Under the pieces are notes generated by a model. That model saw only the letters and a list, made by a program, of their open reading frames with translations, was not told the origin of the DNA and searched no databases. Made by a program: the position numbers and the translations under genes. Shown piece by piece: positions 1-11,602 of a stretch of DNA of 64,000 bases (within the stretch, counting starts at the first letter, position 1; every line of letters starts with the position of its first letter). This stretch comes from Undaria pinnatifida (Eukaryota; Sar; Phaeophyceae; Laminariales; Alariaceae), in contig JABAKD010000001.1 in NCBI GenBank assembly GCA_012845835.1, forward strand, positions 12,663,501 through 12,727,500. Reading direction: 5' to 3'.

Positions 1-42
1 GTGCCAACAGCAGTTGATGTTGTCTTCTTTTCGCAATCCCAG

Positions 43-1901
43 GCGAGGGCACTGGAGCCCTACAGATTGGTGTTCTCCGTCCTCGACAAGACGTCCCTGA
101 AGTGTGCCGAGAGGGCCGCACTTCGGGACCACACCGAGGAGAAGTTCACACCCTTCGCAAGCAGGGCTTACGAGACGCAGTGAAACAAGTCCAGCGAGTA
201 AGTGCTACCACAAGCCGGCCAAATGCGGTGTTAGTGCGTCTACACTTGTACCTGTGTTTCTGTCGGCACGTGCACCCTGCTACTTGTGGTCTTTCCGCAT
301 GCGTCTTTAGCCATTGTCGTGCAATAGGATTGAGTAGACGTTCTGCGCTTGTACGTATGTGGCTGTTGACAGGTTTACTCTGTTCAGTTTAGCCGAATGG
401 GATGCGTGGAGAGTATGAACGTGCCTGCGCATCAAATAAATGCTCAAGAGTTGCTCGGTTGTGCGACACGATGTGATTTCGGTTGAGGGCCCACCGGCGG
501 GGGTGACTGCTTGTGTTCCATATTTCATATGGACCTTTGGCTTGCCGGTGGGCCCATCCCACTCTAGCTGTTGTAGGGCGGGTATGGATTCTGTTTTGGC
601 GCACACAATGTGACCTCTGGTGGCCTGTACCTTTGTAGTCCTATGTCAAAACATGTTCTTCGGGCGTTCTATTGCGACTATTGTTTTTTTGAAATGGTTC
701 GCTCCATCGAGCGTTTGAAATCAACCAAGATACCACCGCTGCGTTTCGTTCAACATTATTTTCTAACAACGTTTGCTTCTTCTCTTGTATCCCCCCCTTG
801 TCTTGATGCTGCTGCAGGCTGCACGCCAGCACCACTGGGAACGACTGGTACTCTGTCCGGAAGCAAGGACAGTCCTACGGCAACAGGGTGCGCCTACTGT
901 TCAACGCAGAAGGCAACGCGAACTTCATGTCCTGCACGTGCCAGTACCCAGCCCGGTGGCTGATCCCTTGCTGCGACGTAATCGCCGTCGGACGATGTGA
1001 GCATTTGATATGGGTTTTGGCTTTCGGCAAAATATATCGGCCAACCCATCGGGATTTGTATCGGCCCTTCAAACCTCTGCACGTGTTGCAAAAGGTACAC
1101 TTGACGCGGTGGACATGATATATCACGAGAAAAATCGTGTAGTGTTGATACGGCGCTCTTACCCCAACCAGCATCCATCAGCGGAATGGATGGGCAGATA
1201 CTTATTCTTGACTTCATATCATTGGAGAACGACAGGCACCTGTTCAGTTGTCAACGCAAGTGGCAACACCAACCATTTTAACTTTCTAACTGAAGTTTTG
1301 GTTATTGATCTCGTCTTGGACTTGAAGGGACAAACCACCATTTACGTCCATGCTTCTTGTTGACGTCCCTCCCCCCTCATCGTCGCCCGCCTGAATACGT
1401 TGCCTTTGATCCACTCTTGTAAATGATGCAGCGTTGGAGAAGTCAGACGAGGTCATGCACCTCATCGACAAGGCCTACCAACTGGACACCTACCGGGGCA
1501 TGTACGACGACGAGCGGTTCATGGTGCAGCTGCCAGTACCGGACGAGCTGACGCGGGACCCGACCATGCTTCCTCCGCGCTCAGTTCTGGGCATGGCTGG
1601 GCGACCGAAGGGGAAAGAAGGAGTCAAGAGGATCCCGTCCAGGGGAGAGACGAACGCCTCGTCCTCCTTTAACGTCCCCCTGTCGCAGGGAAATCCCGCC
1701 CTGTCCCAGGGAGCGCCGCCCTCTCGCCAGGGAGCGGTGGGAATACCCCCCCTGTCGCAGGGCGGGGGCGTCTCGCATGGAGCGCCCTCCCTGTCCCAGG
1801 GCGGCGGGGGGTCGGTGGGCGGCGGCGGTCCGACTGGAGCAACCTCCATGAGTGACTTCGTCATTCGTGTCGTTCGTCGTGAGGGTAATCCGCTGTCGTA
1901 A
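43..1901 (+). pseudogene. MULE (Mutator-like) transposase, 3' part, three exons
   Basis: Three exons can be chained: 43-197, 818-996 and 1432-1901. Acceptors end in CCCAG, GCTGCAG and GATGCAG; donors are GTAAGT at 198 and GTGAGC at 997. Codon phase is preserved across both introns, which strongly supports the model. Exon 2 carries a SWIM-type zinc finger (SCTC then IPCCD), which in MULE transposases follows the DDE core. Exon 3 has the typical tail: a PVPD motif, LPPRSVLGMAGRPKGK, then RIPSRGE. A glycine-rich stretch with repeated LSQG follows, and the stop is at 1899-1901. The final SWIM ligand, normally His, appears to be Asp. An in-frame TGA at 181-183 interrupts exon 1. The catalytic core lies upstream of the window. 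Family assignment is fairly secure; the TGA suggests a pseudogene unless it is a sequencing error. Confidence 0.68.
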
Positions 1902-2740
1902 CCGTCTTCCACCGCCGGTGTGTAGTTTTTCCCCTTTCGAGGTCTACTGCCGTGCTAGCCTTGGTGTTCTCTGTTTCTCTTGCACGAGAAGGCCGAGGTT
2001 GGGCTGGGATTGGGGATGGGCGGCCGCATAGCGCACTTCGGACATGATGCATGATGGTGAGGAAGAGAGTGTGGGTTCCCGATTGAGTGTGGAAGTAGCA
2101 GTTGAGACCTCTTTTTTGCTTCGTTAAGGCCCTGGCAATGTCGTAGAAACTATTCGGTGGCGACACCCCGTCTGTGCCCTTGTTTCGGAGTGCGGTTAGG
2201 ACCATGCGTTGCCTCAGGGAACTTTATTCCGAAGTCGCATCGGAGGCACAAGTCTGTTTGTTGGCGTTGTCTAGGGTCACCCTTGACATTGCACTTGATT
2301 TGATTTGAGAGTTGTGCTCGGCTTTTCGTCGATGTTGCTGGCGTGAATAGCCAATTCCCGCTCGATGTGTACCTCTTGTGACACAGGAGTACCACAGGGT
2401 CGAGAGGCGGTGTTGAGGATTCAGCCGCGTTGGTTTTTTGATATTTTCTCTTCATGTTCGGTCTTTGATTCTCTCGTTGCTCTCTGTTGATGGCGAAACC
2501 GTGGTGTTGGCGGCGGCTGCCTCATTCAGGTCATTCGGAAAAAGCTTCCATGACAAATTGTGATTCATCTCGTGACAGCAGTCTCCCGGCCTTGTTGCTG
2601 TCTTCCCAATTACATCTTTATGTTGTTCAGAGACTCTTACCCAGATGCGTGCCCACAAGAGAGTATTCCTTTCACAAATATCTCCACGGTTTTATTCTGG
2701 AGGGTCGAGAGAGTAAATAGCCGAACACTGCATCCATCGA
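1902..2740. other. No recognisable feature
   Basis: About 840 bases downstream of the MULE gene. Short open frames exist on both strands but none shows a motif, splice context or repetition that I can defend. It may hold the transposon's 3' flank; no matching terminal inverted repeat was found. Confidence 0.4.
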
Positions 2741-2910
2741 TCTGGGACAAAGTATTCTCGGGTCCACGGCATCACTCTTCACTGCACCTATATAAAGTAT
2801 ATATTGACAGCACCCGGAAAAAATCAGTCTTGGACGAAGTATTTTCGGGTCCACGGTATCGCTCTTCACTGCACCTATATGAAGTATATATTGACAGCAC
2901 CCGGAATACA
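2741..2910. repeat. 87-bp tandem duplication, two units
   Basis: Units begin at 2741 and 2828 and share the path GGACRAAGTATTYTCGGGTC through a TATATTGACAGCACCCGGAA end, with only scattered substitutions. Open frames crossing it inherit the repeat, so they are not evidence of a protein. Confidence 0.85.
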
Positions 2911-3436
2911 ATCCTGTGTCCGTTCCGCACCCCAAATTTTTTCCCGTGTGGGACGGCGACCAGGGACGGCGCTACGAGGAACACCAGCGACAGCCGAGTA
3001 CACACAAAATTGGCAACACAACGCAGCATGTGCACGAATATACATGAGACTCAACACATAACAAGAAGCACTGCTGTGTACAGGACTGCTGGATTTTGGC
3101 CATTGCAAAACAATTTCCCATGAAAGAGAGGTACAAGCACGACCCACAGAGCTTTTCCTGAAAACGGCGTCCCTGCAGGTCACCTGTTAGCGAGACCTAG
3201 GTAATCGTGTGACTCAAATCATTCGATGAAATCATTTCTCGGGGTGTGATGTGACAGGTGGCGGCAGTACATTTCTCGAGCCCGACACGCCACGAACATA
3301 TCTCCCTGTGCCATTTGGAATAGATCATCTGAATCGTTAGCCCTTTTCGTGCCGGGTCCGTGCCCAGGTAGTGTGTGACCTATGTCAAAACCGACGGCAT
3401 AGATGCGCTTCTGTGCCCTATGTGTAAGGGGTGCGA
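2911..3436. other. No recognisable feature
   Basis: Intergenic sequence between the 87-bp duplication and the left end of the TIR element. Nothing supported. Confidence 0.4.
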
Positions 3437-4013
3437 AGGCCATTTCTTATGCAGTCGGATGTGTTTTCGACTGAAGCCCAAATCGAGCTTTCTCACGCAG
3501 TCGATAAAGGGCTTTTTTGACTAAACTGTTTTCGACTGAGAATTACGACTGGATACTCCAGTCAAAAATCTCAGCCGAAAAAGTTTTCTACGTGTTTTTT
3601 GAACCGATCGCATCGCTCATCCCACAACCAAACACACACCCACACGGCCACACACCCATACCAGGTACCACACTGCAGTACTATACAAGGCGTTGACGCT
3701 GGCTTCGCTATCCCAGCTGTTGCTTCTCGAAGCAAGTCAGCGTAGCGCATTCCTAGTTTTGCTCGCCAGCAGCGTGTATCACACGACGGCAGCAGCGCGC
3801 GGTCTCGATCCCATGCTGCCAACAACCGCTGCAGCTGCTGTAGCTTTGGCGGCTCTCGGCTGAGTGCAACTCCACGAATGTGGCTTTCGTTGGTGGCCTT
3901 CGGCTAAGCCCAAAGCCACCAACTTGCTGGGACGAGGGTTCGTCGAGCCGTTGCTCGCGAAGAAAGCGCGAAGCGCAGAGCTGCCGACCGGTTTCGACTG
4001 CTGTACAGCAGTA

Positions 4014-4511
4014 TGTTGGACGTACTCACTCATTGTCAGTTTGCTAACAAGAATCCGTCGAAAAGATGGATCGGACAATTTTGGGGGTTTCGTATATGTG
4101 TGGGATGGATCTCCACAACGGGATTTTGTGTTGTGGGCTTTTATGTGTCCGAATAATATCACTTTATTTTTCGACTCTATTTTTGCCGCCACCTTGTGTC
4201 TTCTCTGCGTCTCTTCTACGGCTACCACGCCAAGGGCTACCAAGCCCCATTTATATTGCAAGGGCTATCACGCCTTCACCACTGCACGGCTACCACGCCT
4301 GTGTATTTACATCCCGGCTATCACGCCACAGCTCCGAGTTCCATTTCCGGGTTGTCACACCTGAGCTATCACGCTTCACCACACATGTAAATCGGGTTGT
4401 CACACCCTCCTGAGTTAGTAGTTCGTACTTTACCGATCACCGGCTATTACGCCACCTTTCTCCTCCACCTACACCACCACCGGGGCGTCACACGTACAAA
4501 CCTACTCCACA
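4014..4511 (+). repeat. Copia 5' LTR
   Basis: Starts TGTTGGACGTACTCAC and ends CCTACTCCACA. Nearly the whole length matches 11603-12097. The 3' half contains about nine spaced copies of a GGCTAYCACGCC-like motif. The primer-binding site should follow at 4512; the sequence there (CGCTAGCGCTAACG) does not match a tRNA I recognise. Confidence 0.92.
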
Positions 4512-4565
4512 CGCTAGCGCTAACGATCTTCAACGAATGAGTGGGTTGTGCGTTGCTAAGCGCCA

Positions 4566-6233
4566 ATGAGGAGAACCGACACAAGACCTTCGTCGGGGGA
4601 AAGGTTGAGCACCCCTCCCGGCGGAGTAGCCAATGGGGGAGATGGACGCGAGTCCTCCTTCGCCAATGCACAACAACATGGAGGAGACGGACGCGAGTTC
4701 TTCCCCGTTAATGAACAACACCATGAAACAACAGCAGCGGCAGCTCCATCAGAAACTTCATCGAACATGATCGCGGACCTAGCCAACGCCCTTCGCCAAG
4801 TACTGCAGATGACCAACGACGGTGGGCCAACCGCCCCAACAGCAGGGACGTACGAGTCTAGACCCATAGAAATTCGTCAGAAAAATGAAATGTTTGCTTG
4901 GTCTGGAAAGTTTGAGAGCGGGCAAAGTGCTGGATCAGCTTTCCGTGTTTTCCGAGGTTATGTTCTTTCCTGGGTCTCGTCTGAAGGGTTGATGGACGTA
5001 TTGAGGGGAGAATCGATACCAGTGGGGGTTCCGGACGTAGACCTGTCACGACTCAGGAGTTACTTTGGGAAGGAGAGAGTAGATAAATCAATCAAGCTAT
5101 GGTCACAACTTATCGAAAAAATCACAGCCCAACCAGTCCAAGAAATGATTTTTGCTGCGGGGTCACCCCAAGAAGCGTGGAGGGTGTTTGAGTCTCACTA
5201 CGCTGTCAAAAGTGAATATGAGAGGGAGATAGTAGAGAATGAGTGGAACGAACTGAGGCAGAAGGAGGGAGAGAACATCATGTCATTTTACGGTAGGGCA
5301 AAGGCCATAAGAATGAAGCTAGAATCATACGGAGATAAGGGACCAGACGCATCTATGTGCAAACATATTGCCCGTAGAATGCTACCATCTTTCAAGCTCT
5401 GTAGTGACCACGTGCTTCTCCTTCCCGATCTTTCGAGTCGTACCATGGAAGATTTGCTCAGGAGAGCTGCTCACGAGCTGGAGCGCAATGGGTTTTCAGG
5501 AGAAGAGAGAGAGGAGACAAGGCATGCCCTGACCGCAGCCGGCGTAGGTCGGGGCGACCGGGGTGGGAGGAATGCTGGTGATCGGGGGTATGGGGAACGC
5601 GACCGAACGTACACCTACTGCGCGCATCACGGGGAGGGGCAAGGCCACAACACCCCATAACGCATCGTCATGCGTCGAGAATTCGACAGATACTACGGTG
5701 ATTTCCACGAATAACTGCAGTCGCGGGGACTCCGGCCGTACGCCGGACGCGGAGGAGGGCGCGGGGCGGAAGGTAAATATCGACAGCAACCGTACTCAAA
5801 CGACTCGGGTGCGCGTTGGAGTCGGGGCCACCCGCCGGAGCAGCAGAGAACGCCGCCGCCAGGAAACGGACCCGGGCCTGAGGGGTATGCGAACACCTAC
5901 CATCAACCGTACCTCAACGACTCGGGTGCGCGTTGGAGTCGGGGCCACTCGCCGGAGCAGCAGAGAACGCCGATGCCAGGACAAGGACCCGGGACTGGCG
6001 GATATGCTAACACCTTCCCCGGAGGACGTGGCCACGACCGCCAACATCATTCGGGCAGGCGCGGCCGAGGCAGGGGCGAGGGCTTCGAGCAGGTGCCACC
6101 GTCTAATTTTCCGTCTAATTCACCGCCGAATTTTGCGCCTAATTTACCGCCTGGAAAATTCCCCAACGCACCGCGGCACGCATTTGCGGCCGATTATCCC
6201 TACGAGAACGAATACATGGAATACTTGGGGTAG
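4566..6233 (+). pseudogene. Copia gag-like capsid protein
   Basis: An uninterrupted frame from ATG 4566 to a TAA at 5658-5660 gives 364 residues. The core region (about residues 100-300) has the retrotransposon gag/UBN2 look: repeated W and L positions, a W-R-V-F-E segment after 'SPQEA', and a charged helix before 'SFYGRAKAIRMKLESYG'. A zinc-knuckle remnant is visible near the end (YCAHHGEGQGH). Downstream of the stop the same frame continues after a second stop near 5710, encoding an Arg/Gly-rich and Pro/Asn-rich tail to 6233, so the original protein was longer. The start codon is the first ATG after the LTR. Nonsense changes make it non-functional. Confidence 0.8.
5801..6034. repeat. 117-bp in-frame tandem repeat in gag tail
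   Basis: Two units, 5801-5917 and 5918-6034, each 39 codons in the gag frame. Shared peptide core is NDSGARWSRGH followed by PEQQRTP and a GPG-rich run. The Arg/Gly content suggests a nucleic-acid-binding tail. Confidence 0.85.
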
Positions 6234-6278
6234 GGGGAGCCAGCGGGGCGCTGGTCATCACCACCACCGACAGCGGAG

Positions 6279-6884
6279 TTGGGGACTCCCGAGCAGCAGC
6301 AACAGCACCAACAACACCAAGAACAGCAAGAGGGCACGCCTCCTGCCACGTCTACCTCTGCTACTGCAACTCTCTCTTCTCCGGCCCCCGGCGCAGCTCA
6401 AGCCAGCGGAGCACCTCTGCAGCTTTTCATCGCACGTAGTGTGCAAATAGGCCAGTCTGAGTCTGGTGATTCTGTTGCTGTAGATCGTGATGGTGTGGTG
6501 CGTGGTAGCGTCGTAGGACGTGTTGAGCCAGCGTTGATTACACGTGTTGCAAGCGCCCTTCGGTGTACCCCGGGGCAACCTAGGCTGTATGGTAGCGAGG
6601 AATGGGATGCGGACTCGGGAGCTAGTGCGATGATGTCCAACAACAAAGAAGGCATGAACAACATTCGCTACCCTACAGACCAATACATACAGATTGGCGA
6701 TTCAGGGTTGATTAGAGTCGAAGCAATCGGGGACGTCAATTTAGTGTTTCACCAGCTAGATGAACACGGAAACCCGGAGGACGTTGTGGCGTGTGTGCAA
6801 GATGTGATATATACTCCGTGGCTTGGCTTCAACCTTATCTCGATTTGGAGTCGTTCTACGGTAGCCCCCCCAACTTTTCTTTAA
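6279..6884 (+). pseudogene. Copia aspartic protease domain
   Basis: A 201-residue frame contains the protease active-site motif WDADSGAS at about residues 107-114, then IQIGDSGLIRVEAIGDV and VQDVIYTPWLGFNLISI, the usual spacing of a copia pepsin-like half-protease. The frame ends at 6884 and the expected continuation (RLRFIRGSANDSLYATRL, about 7157-7210) appears in another frame, so at least one frameshift separates protease from the pre-integrase region. N-terminal Q-rich tract is low-complexity. Confidence 0.82.
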
Positions 6885-7135
6885 CGAAATCGCCGGTTTT
6901 GAAACCCGCTCCAGGCGATATCTCCTAAAAAAACGGTGCCCCTTGTCACCCCGACGTCATCAATTGATAGCCCTTTGCAAACAAGAGAAAGAAAGTGTGT
7001 GTGTGTGTTTTTTTTGCATCATTCGTCGTGTCGAGCAGCCATGAAAATTCGATAAAGAACATCGCTGGTTTGGGGGGGGGCTATCGTAGAAGTTGTCTTT
7101 GGAAGGTGGCTCACAAAACCTCCTGTTCTGTAAAC

Positions 7136-8550
7136 CCCACTGGTACACAAGCGGGAAGGCTCCGCTTCATTCGGGGATCGGCGAACGACTCCCTCTACGC
7201 CACCCGACTACCCCCTCCTCCGTTGTCAGTGGATCTATCGAATAAGAGTGCCTCCGAGTCTTCTGCTTGCAACCCACCGATGCCATTTGGCGCCGTTGGT
7301 TCAGTTGGTGCTTCGCGTGAGAGTGCATTCGTTTCTGCTGCCTGCATATCCCCGTCGGTTCCTCTTATTGAAAACAACCTCGTACAACCTTCGAGCGTTG
7401 TGATGGCTTCTCCCATGGAGTTGGAGCTTGAGCTTGGGACTGCTTTATCCCACCCCACTCCGTGTGATTCAAGTACGGCATGGATTTATCGACCCCAGAG
7501 CATTTCTGACGAGAAGACTGAGGCGTATGCCGTAGAATAGAACATTTTCGACCGTATGATGCAGGATAGAGAGAGTGAAGAGTGTGCCTGGCCATTTTGG
7601 GCCCCGGGAAAAACCCTTTCCATGTTGGCAACAATCGCAATCGAGTCGATATTAACGTGTTCCATGACCGCGCCGGCCCCCTGTCCGAACCTATTTTGAG
7701 GGAATCTGCCCGGCAGCAAGGGACCACCCTCATCGGACGGATGGAATCCTGCACTACGTGTATATCGGCGAGGGGGACGAGAGCGGGCGTGCCGAAGCGA
7801 AGCCAGGGACGAGCGGGGAAGGCGCCTGGCGATCTCCTACATATCGACATGTGCGGGCCATACACCACCACCATGACGGCAACCACTATATGTTCTATGC
7901 TGTCGATACTGCAACGGGCTACATCGCGAACTACGCCCTGCGTTGCAAGTCTGACGCCGTGGCCGTCTCCCGGTGGTGTATCGTCGACCTAGCCCACAAA
8001 GCGGGGACGAGGATACGGAGTGTCCGTGGCGACTGCGATTGGCTTGGACCAGCAAGGACTTCCGTGACTTCTGCTCCACCATGGGAATCGCCGTGCAGTA
8101 TTCCCCCCCGGAGCGCAGCAATACAATGGGGTATAGGAGAATGCAATCCAGCGTTGCAACAAAATCGCCATGGCATCTCGCCGCGCCGCGGAGCGACGCT
8201 TGGGGCCGGGGGGGTTCTCGTGTGTTCACGGCCTGGATGCTCGCGGGGACAAGCTCTGGGCGGAATCGGCGAAGGATGCCGCGCAGAAGCTCAACCAGGC
8301 TGCTTCCCCTTCAAATCCCGGTCGCGCGTCGCCGCAGGAGCTGTTCACCGGCAAGAAGGGTGCTTTCTTGGTGGTGCCGTTTTTTCAGTACGGTTTCATG
8401 TATCGGGAGAGGACGTCGAAGCTGGACGACAAGGCAGTGCCGTGCTATTTTCTCAACGCGGGCGACAACCATGCCGACTGCTGTGCGAAGGTACTCAGGA
8501 TGACACAGGGCGCGTATGCTACTCTAGCAACGTTACATGGGCGCCGCTGA
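7136..8550 (+). pseudogene. Copia pre-integrase and integrase, multiply frameshifted
   Basis: Pieces in different frames line up in the right order: pre-integrase 'SANDSLYATRL' near 7180, then the CTTC zinc-finger remnant near 7752, then core motifs LLHIDMCGPY (first catalytic Asp), DTATGYIANY, and RSVRGDCDW (second Asp), and a third-acid region SPPE...YNGV where a TAG stop sits beside the expected Glu near 8130. The C-terminal part reads on to 8550 with DKAVPCYFLN, typical of copia integrase C-termini. At least three frame changes and one stop are needed, so the enzyme is dead. Confidence 0.82.
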
Positions 8551-8680
8551 CACAGTCGGGGGGGGGGGGGGGGTCAGTGCTGCCCCTTCCGCGCCAGCAC
8601 CGCCCACGCCGCCGGGGGTGTCATTCGAGATTTCCTCGACGCCGCCCGCCACTGCCGGTCCCCTGCCCGCGCCACTAACC

Positions 8681-9100
8681 CAGCGCTCACACCTCGCCAC
8701 CACCCGAACCGACTGCTCTGCCGCCTGCCGCTGCCGGTCTGCCGTCCGCGCCCTCACCCAGCGCTCACACGTCGCCGCCACCCGGACCGACTGCTATTGC
8801 CGCCCGCTGCTGCCCGGTCCGCCGTCCGCGCACTCACCCAGCGCTCACACCTCGCCGCCACCCGGACCGACCTGCTATGCCGCCCGCCGCTGCCGGTCCG
8901 CCGTCCGCGCACTCACCCAGCGCTCACACCTCGTCGCCACCTGGACCGACTGCTATGCCGCCCGCCGCTGCCGGTCCGCCGTCCGCGCATTCACCCAGCG
9001 CTCACACCTCGCTGCCGCCCGGACCGGCTGCTGTTTCGCCCGCTGCTGCCGGTCCGCCGCCTGCGCACTCGCCCAGCGCTCTCACACGCCTGCCGCATGT
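8681..9100. repeat. ~78-bp proline-rich tandem repeat, five units
   Basis: Units start at 8681, 8759, 8839, 8918, 8996 and a partial at 9074; spacings are 78, 80, 79, 78 and 78. In one frame each reads as PSAHTSSPPGPTAM plus PPAAAGPPSAHS (26 residues). It lies in the copia linker between integrase and reverse transcriptase. Confidence 0.9.
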
Positions 9101-9399
9101 TGGCCGATGCGGGAGTGGTCTCCCTCTTCCAACGTGGACGCCGGCTCGACGACATCGTCATCGCCATCACCGGCGGCGACACCGGCCCCGCGGACATACA
9201 GAAGGAGGCAGCCGCCGCCGGTCGCCGCAATATATTTTTCGCCGCTCACCCCACATGCAACGAGGATGCTGGGCGAGAGGGGCGACGAGCGCGTGCCGGG
9301 AAGGACCAGGTCGAAGGGCCGTCAGCTTTCGGGCGTGCCGGAAGAAGCGGTCTCTACGCCGCTGCCGGAGGCGACGTCGTTCGATCACGGGGTAGGACT

Positions 9400-11292
9400 C
9401 CTATCTCATGCGGGGGAGGATGTGCTGCTGTCGCTGCTGGCCAACCGGCGGGCCCTGAACGCGAAACGGATGCTCTTGCAGGGGAACGGATCTGGTGAGC
9501 TGGGGGGCGGAGGCAAGCAGCATGCGGGGTCGGGGGGCGTGGAGGAGAGCAAAGGTGCGCCGCCATACGACACCACGGGCGTGGGGGGGAGCGGGGGTGA
9601 CTATTGGTCGCTTGAGCTGTCGGGACTGGGAGTGCCGCTCGGCCTTGTGTCGCGACTCGCCACGCGGGAGGATGTCGACGCAGCACTTCGCGAGATGCGC
9701 CCCTCTCACCTGCGGCCCGACATGCCCCTCTGCCACGCCAAGACCTCCGCGTACCAAAGACGTTCAGGGAGGCGCGTGACGGTGAGCATGGCGCACAGTT
9801 CATAGACCGCGGCTAAGCGTGAAGTGTTCGGTTGCTTGAAGCAGGCACGTTTGAAATTGTAGACGAGTAGCAACGAATAGACAACGTGATCAGTAGCAAG
9901 CTCATTTTTGATTTGAAGATTGATCAATTGGTTGGCCTACGAAAGCGAAGGCGAGACTTGTAGCTAGGGGTGACATGCAGAGAGAGTACATTGACTTAAG
10001 AGATTTGTACGCGCCTACTGTTGCTTCGTCCAGTGTCGGTTTGTTGGCTGCGCTGGCGTTGTGAACATCACATAGACTTGTGCCATTTCGATATAGACCA
10101 GGCTTTTGTGAGGGCAGATCTTGCCGAGTATGTCTATATGCGATTGCCAGAAGGGTGTGGTTCATTGACAGGAAAGGTTGTGAAGCTGAGCAAGAGTCTT
10201 TATGGCCTGAGACAGGCGTCCAGACAGTGGTATGCATTACTGAGGAAGTGTCTTTTGGATTTGGGGTTTGTGCAATGCTTGGCCGATTCGTGTGTTTGTC
10301 GTTTGGTTGAAGGGGGGGAAGTAGTGATGCACCTAGTGGTGGATGTTGATGATATTTTTGCCGTGGGAAAGAAGGAAAGGTGTTATCAGTTCGGAAAGGA
10401 TCTCGGACGTCTTGTTCCAGTTAAGTCATTGGGCGAGCTCAAGTGGTACTCGGGGTGCTATTACGAGAGAGACAAGGAGGCAGGGAGATTGACTAGTTCG
10501 CAAAAGACGTACACGGAAGAATTGGGAGAGAAGTATGGTGTGGAATGGGGCAACGCTATTCCGATTCTACCACTTGGAGGCTTTGGGATTTTGATGTTGA
10601 CGAGCCAAATGTTCTGCTCCTTTACGAGAGTTGATAGGCGCGCTTTGTGGATTGCCCTTGTTGACCAGGCCGGATTATCGCGAATTTCAGTGAGGGCAGT
10701 AGCAAGGTATTGCAGTGCGACGAAGCTGATCCACTGGAAAGCGGCACGTAATCATTCTAGGGTATGCAATGAGGACGAGTTTCTTTTGGGATTTCCTTTC
10801 AGGAAGGGGGCGTTGACGGGAATTAGTTTGATTTCTTTCGCAGATGCCAACTATGCTTCGCGCAGTACGGACATTAGAAACGTGTCGGGGGAGGTAGTGA
10901 TGTGTGCGGGGGGGGCTGTTTCGATGTCTCCAAGACGCAGAAGTGTGTGACTCTCTCGACTACTAGGGCGGAGTATGTGGCTATGTCGGACATGGGGAAG
11001 GAGATTATATTTTTGAGGCAGGTTTGTTATTTTATGTTGCCGAAGGCAAGGTGCCGTGTATTGCCATGTATGAGGATAACGAGGGTGCCATCCAAATCGC
11101 TAAGCACCCGATTTCGAACTCGAACTTCGAAGCACGTTGACGTGAGGCATCATTTTTGAGGGAACTGGTAGAAAGGAAGGAGGTCGAAATTATCCACGTA
11201 GCGTCACAGTACCAGCATGCTGACTTCCTCACCAAGGCGTTACCTGAGAGGGAGTTTGAATTTCACCGGGGGATAGTGATGAATTTGACGTG
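9400..11292 (+). pseudogene. Copia reverse transcriptase and RNase H
   Basis: The RT lead-in (about 9600-9800) includes a PKTxREA-like stretch broken by a frame change. From about 10060 one frame reads to 10950 with DIDQAFVRADL, YMRLPEG, KSLYGLRQASRQW and VDVDDIFAVG, the last being the copia form of the YVDD catalytic box. RNase H follows: SFADANYASRSTDIRN in the same frame, then LSTTRAEYVAMSD after a frameshift near 10940, and ADFLTKALPE near 11220. Stops and shifts after 10950 disable it. Family assignment is secure from motif order. Confidence 0.9.
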
Positions 11293-11593
11293 ATTTCTCT
11301 CTCGGATAGTGTTTGATTTTCCGACTTTCTATTTCTTACATGTTTCTTTGTTTTGTTTCTGATGAATCTCTATGAGGGTTCAAGGACTTGCATTCAAATT
11401 GATCGATGGAAAGTACTGAATAGTGTTTGAGTTTTAATGGTCGTGGATGTGATGAGAATGGATTGGAGTGTTTTTGCAAATGCAACATTTTTTTGTTTTC
11501 TGGACTTGAGTAAAGAAAAACTCTGCAGTATTTTGGTATCTGGAAATGGACGTTTTAAAAAGGTGGTCTAGTAAATCATGACAATGTTGCGAG

Positions 11594-11602
11594 CAGGGGG
11601 GC
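11594..11602 (+). promoter_or_regulatory. Copia polypurine tract
   Basis: A purine run (GCAGGGGGG, plus one C) lies immediately upstream of the 3' LTR TG at 11603, the position where plus-strand synthesis is primed. Position is the main evidence. Confidence 0.6.

Noticed and set aside
2560-3123. 187-codon plus-strand frame
   Set aside because: It runs through the 87-bp tandem duplication, which alone keeps it open; no domain.
4566-5660. Gag frame as a host gene
   Set aside because: It sits inside copia LTRs in the expected position and has gag-like sequence.
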